64,000 bases of DNA from Flavobacterium sp. SUN052 (lineage in GTDB: Bacteria; Bacteroidota; Bacteroidia; Flavobacteriales; Flavobacteriaceae), in assembly GCF_028867935.1 (NCBI RefSeq), contig NZ_JAPQNS010000006.1, positions 62,001 to 126,000 of the forward strand. The letters run 5' to 3'. Positions 57,028-64,000 of the stretch are shown here, piece by piece (the stretch's first letter is position 1; every line of letters begins with the position of its first letter). The notes under the pieces are model-generated. The model was not told where the DNA came from. It saw only the letters and a list, made by a program, of their open reading frames with translations, and did no database searches. The position numbers and the translations under genes were made by a program.

Positions 57028-60000
57028 TTAGAATCCTAAGCGTAGTTTCGAGGTGGTTACGGGTAACCGCAGTTTGGCGTCCTGACGGGGTGTCAGCTTT
57101 TTGGCATTGCCCGGCGTAGAGAGCGTAACGGTGTGGGTCTGGTTTAGAATCACCTCATCGGTTGACAGAGGGGTCCTGAGTAAATCCCAGGTGTCGGGGT
57201 CTTCCCAGTTGCCAGTTTTTACGCTGGTGATGACGTTCTGATTACCCGGCTGATCGTCGTTTAAGATAGTTGCCGTAACCGACGATGCCGCGCTTATCCC
57301 ATAATCACCTCCGTCCAACAAACCGATAATGATCGTTTCGTTCGGTTCAAAATAGGTGTCGGCTACAGGGTCGATCAGGAGCGTGGTCGAGCTGGCACCT
57401 GCCGGAATCAGAATCGTACCAACCGCTCCGTTTACCGTCGCCGATAGTGGCTGTGTATCAGGTGATTGATAGGTGGTTGTATAATCGACACCGTAGCTTG
57501 CAGTACCGGCCACGCTGAAATTAATGAAGATGTTGTTGGAGGCATTCTGCGGTAGCCGGAACACCACGTTCAGGGTGCCGGATGCATCTTCACTCATGGC
57601 TAAAGGACTACTAACCGCCACTACCGACAGAGCATTGGCACCGGTTGCCGCCGTCGAACTTCCCACGGTGAAATTCCAGACATCGGGAGTTGTCCGAATG
57701 TTGCCATACACATCGGCAATACCCGTCAACGATACACTCAACACCTCTCCGGCGTAGGCCGCCAGACTACCTGTTGGCACAATCACAACCTGATTGTCCG
57801 AGCAACCCACTGTGGCTGGAATCACCTGCCCGTTGCTCCGGGTCAGGACGGAAGCATTGCTGTTTTTGATGCGCGGGCATGCCAATGGTTCATCGTACGT
57901 GACTCCAAGGGTATTGCCTACTACATAAGTGCCACTCGCCGGTTGAGGAATGCCGAACAGGTCGGGCGGGGTTCGGTCCACAATGCCCGAGGCCCGCGTC
58001 GAATAATTAAGGTTGAACCCTCCGTTTCCGGTGGGGCACCTCAGTTTAAGGCGGAGATCGTACAATCCATCGTCCAGGCCGGTGGTGTTCCAGTTGGTGA
58101 GCGTGCCGTTGGTGCTGTTGTTCAGCTGGGCGGCCGTACGGGTGAAGGCCGTTTGCCAGCTGCTGCTTCCCTGAAGCGCATATTCGAGCGAAACATCCGT
58201 GAGGTTGGCCAGGTTGTAGCCGCCAATCAATACGGGCAGACTGTTGTTGTCAGCAATCGTGGTGACCCAGTTCGGTTCGGGCGTCACGAGCGATATACTA
58301 CTGCACGGGTTCTGGAAATAGGCCGATAGCGTAATCGTCTTGCTGGTGCCGCTACAAGTAGGCGAGAGTTTAAATTTTAGCCCTTCGTAGGCGTAGATAT
58401 TCGGATTGCCCTGCCGGATGAGAATCGTGATCGACAAGGTAGATAACCGGGCGAGGCTATAGGTGACGGGGCCACTGTAATCGCTGCCGTTGATTCGGAT
58501 GGTTGCATTGTCGGGGTTGCTGCCAGCTACCAGTTCCAGCGTTACCGAGCGGGAGGCATCAGTGATCACTTCGCTGATGTTGCTCATATTGAGCGTAAAT
58601 GCCGCGTTACCACCGGCGGGCACGTTGCTGACAACAGTGACCGGCGCGCTGAACTCAAATGCATCGCGCGGGCGAGTTTTGGGCTCTGGCGGGCAACTTG
58701 ATTCGCCAGCGAGTAGTTTGAACACGGGCGTATTATAGGCTGGGTCCACACCAATGTCCACTGTGAAGCGGTCGCCGACGTTAGCATCGGATAGTGTGTA
58801 GCCTGTTGTAACCACACTCGAACTGGTACCTTTTGTATTACCGTTGACCTCAAACTTGAGTTTAATCCGTGTTAGTGCGTCGCCTTCGTTACCGGCCCCT
58901 TTCACGCCAAGCCCGGCAGCGAAGTCCTTGGAGACATAGGTACTCAAATCTACCGAATACGTCGTTGCGCTTGTACTCGCCAGCGTTGAAGTAAACTGAG
59001 TGCCTCCACCATTGAATGTCTTGTTCGACGAATAGGTAGCCCTTGCCTTGTTGTTGTCGTTGTTTGCCAGTATTTGTTGCCAAGCTTTGATTTGATTGTC
59101 GTAGTCGTTTCGTCTTACCGTATCGGTAGCGGGGGTCAGCTTGAACAGATTTTGCAAATTCGGGATGACCTGATCCCGGATCGTTCGGACGGTGTAGTAG
59201 TAATCGGTTACTACCCGGTCGGGGGCAATCGCCAGAGCTGGGCTCGTGGTAACACTACAGGTATTGGTGAGCGCAACCTCGGTAGCTACTGAATAGAACA
59301 TATTGAAGGCCGCCCCCACAACCACATCCGCGTCGTCGCCAACCGAACTGGTCTGGTTCGACGTAGTAATCCGGTTATTGGTGGTAGTCGTAAATATCCA
59401 CTCGTTGTTGGCTCCCACCGTGCCGCCTATTTCTAATGAGTTGTTACTGAGCAGCTGAAAGGCTGCATCAACCAGGATTCCAACCCCAACGATGGATTTG
59501 GTCCCTACCTTCACTTTGATCGACTCCTCTTTGAGAAGACTGGCAACCGCCCCTACTTTATACGTTTGGGTGGTGGTGAGACCCTGATCCCGAAAACTGG
59601 AACTTCCATCGCCTGGGGGGTCGTGTAACACAAACAGCGGTAAGGCGGGTGTGACCGTCTCGAAGGTTTGCGTTCCCGATTTAGCTCCCGTCACCACAAT
59701 GTTGCGACTGAAGGCCGGGTTGGCCGCTCGCCCGAACTTATCGGTAAACTGCATCGTAAACGAACGGGTGTAGGGCGACGCAACGTTTGGTTCACCCGGA
59801 ACCAGCGTCAGGTTGGCCACACCATTCACAAAAACAGGCCGGAACGTTTCGCCGATGTCTTTCTGCACGTTGGTGGTCACAACCAGCGTGCCGCTGAGGC
59901 CGGTGGAGCTGATTACACTGCCGCTAGTACTCGATGTGCTGGTGGTGCTAAACAAACCTCCACTGACCGGGCAACCCTTGCTCACTGGACCCTGATAAAT

Positions 60001-63000
60001 TCGGACAGTAAGTGGAGACCGTATGCCTTGTTCCATCACTGAAAAAGCGGGGGCGGTACCACAGGATGGTGGCGATACTAACCCCTCTACGGCCAACGTT
60101 GGCGGGCGCTCATAGATCAGATTCAGCGTGACAACACCCGTGGCGGAGGTCAGATCCCGGGTGAGCGAATCGGCGGGCAGTTGTGTGTTGATAAAGGCAA
60201 GAAAATCCGTGGCAGCTATACCCGCCGTGCCGTTTGGCGTTAGACCCAGGGCCGTTACTTTGTACACACGAGGGGGCAACACGACTTCGTAAAAACCAGT
60301 TGGGCTGGTAGTTACGCGCTTTCGGAAACAGGAAGGCCGTTGATTACCCGATGCATCTTTCAGTACATCGGTAAATTCCAGCACCGCCGACCCAATAGCC
60401 TCCCCACAACCCGCCGATACCCGACCCTGAATGGTTTGCGAGGTGGGGCTATCGAAGTTCAGGTTATAGACATTGCTCGTTACGTTAATGGTTCGCGAAG
60501 CGGGCACAAAGGTGAGGGTGGTGGCCGTTGCCGTCAGGATATAGGTGCCAGGGTTGTTGATAGTAGTGGCAAAACGGCCATAATCGCCGGGAGGTGGCGA
60601 GTCGAGATAACCGGTCTTAGTCAGGCCAATTTGGTTAGCACCCTGAAACGTTTTGATCAGGATACTATCCACCGGGCAACTAACAACACCCAATTGGGGC
60701 GTGTTGCCCGAGAATCCCGTAATACAGTCGGGGCAGGTTTGGCGGGTTTGCCCGGTTACAGCAAAGGTGGTCAGGTCGGTGAAGTTGCTCAGGTTTCGCG
60801 GGTTGGTAAATTGATTGAGTGAGGCTGTCTGCGAAGCCGGACTGAACGCGTGTACCAGTGTCGGCGCGCTTGGATCGGTGTAGCGGGGCGTAATCACAAA
60901 CGTCGAGGCCGTCACCGAACCCGTAGGCGTAATGCTCGAATTGACTCCGTAATAAACCGGCGAAATGTTGTAGGTACCATCCGCGCCGGTTACGGCTACG
61001 TAGGTTTTGCTACTGGGACTACCCGCCAGTCCGGTGGTAGTCCGAACCGCTGTGAGCGTTACCCCCGCAACGGGCGTGATCCCATCGCCACTCACCACCC
61101 GCCCCGTAATCACGCCATCAGCCGGCACTACCCGCACTTCCAGCGAGGGCGTAGCGGCTGTCAGGCTGCAAACGCTGGCAACGCGTCGGAAGTAATACGA
61201 CTTGACCGTTGCTCCATCGTTAGAGATGGTGGGCAGACCAGTGGTCGCCGAGTTACTGTTGGGTAGGTCGGTCCAGGTACTGTTGTTGAGGCTTTGCTGC
61301 CAGGTAAATGTAATGGAGGCCGTTGCGGGCACTAGGGTAGCTGCGGTCGTGCTGGTAAGTGTAATGGCGGACTCCTGCGGAAAGGGCACAATGGGTGGCC
61401 CGCCAATGGTTCCAGCGGACAATACGGGCGGATTGACCGTGAGGGAGGCTATAGCCGTCGAAATAAGGCCGTCGTCGTTGATCGACAGCGTATAGTTTTG
61501 TACGCCCGACCCGGTCGTTACCAGCGTTTGGTTAAAGGGAAAAGTCGGCTGTCCACCACTGGTACCCGTACCACTCACCAGATTGGTACTGTTGCTGATA
61601 CTGTAGCTGTAGGCTCCTGCTACACTGCCTACCGTGGCTGTAACCGTGACTATCCCTCCCCCACAGTTCGGCTGAAGCGAGGCTGCCAGACCCGTGATCG
61701 TGGGGGCGACCGTAATACACTGGTACGTGTTACTGTTGGTAGTGGAGCCATTGCCCAACTGACCGGTTACATTATAGCCGGTCAGGCAGATAGCCTGCCG
61801 GTCGGCTTTGATCAGGGCTGAATGGAACGCATAGCTTCCCCGGCCCAGCGCAACGATACTGGTCTGACCAGTAATGGGTACGGGACTGTTTCGCTGAGTG
61901 GTCGTGCCATCCCCCAACTCGCCAAAAGCATTGTAGCCCCATGCCCAGAGGGTGCCATCGGTTCGCAGGGCATATGTGTGTGCCACTCCCGCAACGACGC
62001 TCATCCAGTTGGTCGCTGTACCGACCTGTACCGGGGTGCTGCGGTTGGTGGTGGTGCCATCGCCCAACTGACCCAGGCTATTGTCGCCCAGGGTCCAGAG
62101 CGTGCCGTCACTCCGCAGGGCCACGGTGTGGTATTGTCCCGCAGCTATGCTTATCCAGTTGGTCGCCGTACCGACCTGCACCGGGCTATTACGTTGAGTG
62201 GTAGAACCATCGCCCAGCTGGCCACTATTATTAGCGCCCCAAGCCCAGAGTGTGCCATCGCTCCGCAAGGCCACGGTGTGGCTTTGTCCTGCCGCGACGC
62301 CCACCCAGTTAGTGACCGTGCCGACCTGCCCGGGACTGCTGCGGTTGGTGGTAGTGCCATCGCCCAACTGACCAGAATCATTCCTTCCCCATGCCCAGAG
62401 CGTGCCATCACTCCGCATGGCTGCCGTGTGGTATGCTCCCGTAGCGATGCTGACCCAGTTGGAAGCGGTGCCAACCTGCACGGGGCTGTTTCGCTGGGTG
62501 GTGGAGCCATCGCCTAATTGACCATTGAAATTGAGGCCCCAAGTCCAGAGGAAGCCATCACTCCTCAGCGCCACCGTGTGAAATTGCCCCGCAGCTACAC
62601 TAACATAGGTAGTGGCCGTGCCGACGGGTATCGGGCTGTTTCTGGTGGTGGTAGAGCCATCGCCCAACTGACCAAATGTGTTGTCGCCCGATGCCCACAG
62701 ACTACCATCGCTCCGCAGGGCCAACGTGTGGCTTCCGCCCATAGCCATACTGACCCAACTATTAAGCGAGGTAAGCCGCACGGGGCTGTTTCGCTGGGTA
62801 GTACTTCCATCTCCTAATTGACCATTGATATTGTTGCCCCATGCCCAGAGTGTGCCATCGCTCCGCAAAGCGAACGTGTGGAAGTCGCCCGCAGCGATAC
62901 TGACGTAGTTGTTCGCTGTGCCAATCGGCACCGGGCTGTTCCGCTGGGTGGTAGTTCCATCTCCTAATTGACCAACGCCATTGTTGCCCCATGCCCAGAG

Positions 63001-63984
63001 TGTGCCATCGCTCCGCAGGGCTACTGTGTGGATGGCTCCGACAACGACGCTAATCCAGTTGGTGGCTGTGCCAATCCTAACCGGGCTGTTTTGCTGGGTG
63101 TTGGTGCCATCGCCCAACTGACCAAAATCATTCCTTCCCCATGCCCAGAGCGTGCCATCGCTCCGCAGGGCTGCCGTGTGATACTGTCCTCCAGCGACAC
63201 TGACATAGTTGTTCGCTGTTCCAATCTGCACCGGACTGGTGCGGTCGGTTACGCTGCCATCGCCCAACTGACCATTGCTGTTCCAGCCCCATGCCCAGAG
63301 TGTGCCATTGCTCCGAAGGGCCACTGTGTGGAAATGCCCCGCAGCAATGCCGATGTAGTTGGTTGCCGACCCGACCTGTACCGGGCTGTTGCGGAAGTTC
63401 GTGGTGGTGCCATCGCCCAACTGACCATAGACATTAACCCCCCATGCCCAGAGTGTGCCATCGCTCCGCAAGGCGACCGTGTGGTATGATCCCACAGCGA
63501 CACTGACGTAGTTGGTAGCCGTACCGATCCGTACCGGGGTGCTGCGGTTGGTGGTGGTGCCATCGCCCAACTGACCCTCTATATTCCTTCCCCACGTCCA
63601 GAGCGTGCCATCGCTCCGTAGGGCCACGGTGTGATAGGCTCCTGCCGCGACGCTGACCCAGTTGGTCGCTGTACCGACTTGCACGGGGGTGCTACGGTCG
63701 GTGATGGTGCCATCGCCCAACTGTCCATCACCATTCCTTCCCCATGCCCAAAGCGCACCATTGCGAATTTCAAACGTACTGCCGGATGAACTACTAGTGC
63801 CCACCCGCTGAAAGGTGTTGCGGTAAGCGTTGCTGGTTTTGTTGGCTGTTTGGCGGGTAAACTGTGCCCAGGTCAGTTGGGCATTACCCAACAGGATGGT
63901 GAGTAGTAACCACATCCAAATGCGAATAGCCTGGGCCTTTGCGGACGGGAGCGGGGCAAGGCAACGGAGGAATACTGCTGCCAA
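57028..63984 (-). CDS. Giant exported RCC1-repeat surface protein with Calx-beta and shared C-terminal domain
   Basis: About 2318 residues remain open to the window edge. The first codon shown is a TTG at 63984; the true start may lie outside, or at ATG 63915 ([18 protein letters not shown]), so the 5' end is uncertain. Residues ~50-745 are RCC1-type repeats of ~50 residues ([18 protein letters not shown], then [20 protein letters not shown]): 13 regular copies plus a degenerate 14th. The protein continues with PKD/Ig-like and carboxypeptidase-regulatory-like modules, then a Calx-beta domain (~2140-2240; [19 protein letters not shown]). It ends with a ~70-residue domain ([28 protein letters not shown]) like that of the two PMP proteins. 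Function unknown. Confidence 0.85.
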   Translation of the reverse strand: MAAVFLRCLAPLPSAKAQAIRIWMWLLLTILLGNAQLTWAQFTRQTANKTSNAYRNTFQRVGTSSSSGSTFEIRNGALWAWGRNGDGQLGDGTITDRSTPVQVGTATNWVSVAAGAYHTVALRSDGTLWTWGRNIEGQLGDGTTTNRSTPVRIGTATNYVSVAVGSYHTVALRSDGTLWAWGVNVYGQLGDGTTTNFRNSPVQVGSATNYIGIAAGHFHTVALRSNGTLWAWGWNSNGQLGDGSVTDRTSPVQIGTANNYVSVAGGQYHTAALRSDGTLWAWGRNDFGQLGDGTNTQQNSPVRIGTATNWISVVVGAIHTVALRSDGTLWAWGNNGVGQLGDGTTTQRNSPVPIGTANNYVSIAAGDFHTFALRSDGTLWAWGNNINGQLGDGSTTQRNSPVRLTSLNSWVSMAMGGSHTLALRSDGSLWASGDNTFGQLGDGSTTTRNSPIPVGTATTYVSVAAGQFHTVALRSDGFLWTWGLNFNGQLGDGSTTQRNSPVQVGTASNWVSIATGAYHTAAMRSDGTLWAWGRNDSGQLGDGTTTNRSSPGQVGTVTNWVGVAAGQSHTVALRSDGTLWAWGANNSGQLGDGSTTQRNSPVQVGTATNWISIAAGQYHTVALRSDGTLWTLGDNSLGQLGDGTTTNRSTPVQVGTATNWMSVVAGVAHTYALRTDGTLWAWGYNAFGELGDGTTTQRNSPVPITGQTSIVALGRGSYAFHSALIKADRQAICLTGYNVTGQLGNGSTTNSNTYQCITVAPTITGLAASLQPNCGGGIVTVTATVGSVAGAYSYSISNSTNLVSGTGTSGGQPTFPFNQTLVTTGSGVQNYTLSINDDGLISTAIASLTVNPPVLSAGTIGGPPIVPFPQESAITLTSTTAATLVPATASITFTWQQSLNNSTWTDLPNSNSATTGLPTISNDGATVKSYYFRRVASVCSLTAATPSLEVRVVPADGVITGRVVSGDGITPVAGVTLTAVRTTTGLAGSPSSKTYVAVTGADGTYNISPVYYGVNSSITPTGSVTASTFVITPRYTDPSAPTLVHAFSPASQTASLNQFTNPRNLSNFTDLTTFAVTGQTRQTCPDCITGFSGNTPQLGVVSCPVDSILIKTFQGANQIGLTKTGYLDSPPPGDYGRFATTINNPGTYILTATATTLTFVPASRTINVTSNVYNLNFDSPTSQTIQGRVSAGCGEAIGSAVLEFTDVLKDASGNQRPSCFRKRVTTSPTGFYEVVLPPRVYKVTALGLTPNGTAGIAATDFLAFINTQLPADSLTRDLTSATGVVTLNLIYERPPTLAVEGLVSPPSCGTAPAFSVMEQGIRSPLTVRIYQGPVSKGCPVSGGLFSTTSTSSTSGSVISSTGLSGTLVVTTNVQKDIGETFRPVFVNGVANLTLVPGEPNVASPYTRSFTMQFTDKFGRAANPAFSRNIVVTGAKSGTQTFETVTPALPLFVLHDPPGDGSSSFRDQGLTTTQTYKVGAVASLLKEESIKVKVGTKSIVGVGILVDAAFQLLSNNSLEIGGTVGANNEWIFTTTTNNRITTSNQTSSVGDDADVVVGAAFNMFYSVATEVALTNTCSVTTSPALAIAPDRVVTDYYYTVRTIRDQVIPNLQNLFKLTPATDTVRRNDYDNQIKAWQQILANNDNNKARATYSSNKTFNGGGTQFTSTLASTSATTYSVDLSTYVSKDFAAGLGVKGAGNEGDALTRIKLKFEVNGNTKGTSSSVVTTGYTLSDANVGDRFTVDIGVDPAYNTPVFKLLAGESSCPPEPKTRPRDAFEFSAPVTVVSNVPAGGNAAFTLNMSNISEVITDASRSVTLELVAGSNPDNATIRINGSDYSGPVTYSLARLSTLSITILIRQGNPNIYAYEGLKFKLSPTCSGTSKTITLSAYFQNPCSSISLVTPEPNWVTTIADNNSLPVLIGGYNLANLTDVSLEYALQGSSSWQTAFTRTAAQLNNSTNGTLTNWNTTGLDDGLYDLRLKLRCPTGNGGFNLNYSTRASGIVDRTPPDLFGIPQPASGTYVVGNTLGVTYDEPLACPRIKNSNASVLTRSNGQVIPATVGCSDNQVVIVPTGSLAAYAGEVLSVSLTGIADVYGNIRTTPDVWNFTVGSSTAATGANALSVVAVSSPLAMSEDASGTLNVVFRLPQNASNNIFINFSVAGTASYGVDYTTTYQSPDTQPLSATVNGAVGTILIPAGASSTTLLIDPVADTYFEPNETIIIGLLDGGDYGISAASSVTATILNDDQPGNQNVITSVKTGNWEDPDTWDLLRTPLSTDEVILNQTHTVTLSTPGNAKKLTPRQDAKLRLPVTTSKLRLGF

Positions 63985-64000
63985 CGGGGTCGGCCGAGGA

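Noticed and set aside
61822..62517. 231-codon open frame opposite the RCC1 repeats
   Set aside because: Periodic shadow of the 150-bp repeats; no independent start or motif.
61690..63780. Regularly spaced ~150-bp repeats suggesting a CRISPR-like array
   Set aside because: Units are contiguous coding RCC1 repeats without unique spacers, and no cas genes are present.

Overview
This window looks like chromosomal DNA of a member of the Bacteroidota, most likely order Cytophagales and close to Spirosoma. The signs are a SusC/TonB-type receptor with a CarboxypepD_reg-like N-terminus, a gliding-motility (type IX secretion, type B) C-terminal domain, DUF4296 and DUF3089 proteins, an AraC-HTH/TPR membrane regulator, huge exported repeat proteins, weak Shine-Dalgarno sequences and several TAnnTTTG promoter boxes. 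The genus is inference. No rRNA, tRNA, CRISPR array, transposase or integrase was found.

Layout. 0-7.7 kb: an outer-membrane barrel, an aldo/keto reductase, a DUF2383 protein, a RhlE-like RNA helicase, a PaaE-like flavin/[2Fe-2S] reductase, an AraC-TM-TPR regulator and an NTF2-like lipoprotein. 7.7-17.9 kb: a tandem array of three giant surface proteins (the first frameshifted) that end in the same roughly 100-residue domain and are separated by copies of one hairpin. 17.9-24.8 kb: a BadF-type sugar kinase, a mini cytochrome b5, a lipoprotein, thiL, a Cthe_2159-like beta-helix lipoprotein and a GDP-mannose pyrophosphorylase. 25-38.7 kb: two exported RraA-like proteins, a DUF3089 hydrolase, a TonB receptor, a type IX-secreted protein, upp, a RemB/Wzi-like protein, gmhA, small lipoproteins and a DUF58 protein. 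38.7-44.4 kb: a 1002-residue PMP-repeat beta-helix protein, a TPMT-family methyltransferase and a peptidase-S74 (endosialidase-chaperone) protein.

44.4-48.5 kb is an AT-rich accessory block: a beta-lactamase-like hydrolase, a LOG protein, and a VOC/TfoX/helix-hairpin-helix trio. A diverged second copy of the 3' end of the neighbouring epimerase gene lies inside the block, and its intergenic DNA is full of palindromes and attC-like core motifs. It looks like a cassette insertion site without an integrase. 48.5-64 kb: divergent tetronate-metabolism genes (denD-like and four-carbon acid sugar kinase), another PMP-repeat protein, a cytochrome c-glucose/sorbosone dehydrogenase fusion, a Gly/Tyr-rich protein, an orphan LytTR protein and a ~2300-residue RCC1-repeat protein at the edge.

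The main theme is cell-surface display. Eight large exported proteins share interchangeable Ig, beta-helix and 'nW..P....V.IP' modules. They end in one of two recurring C-terminal domains, neither of which resembles the type A or B type IX sorting domains I know. These endings, the frameshifted array and the epimerase-linked cassette block are the most promising candidates for undescribed biology.
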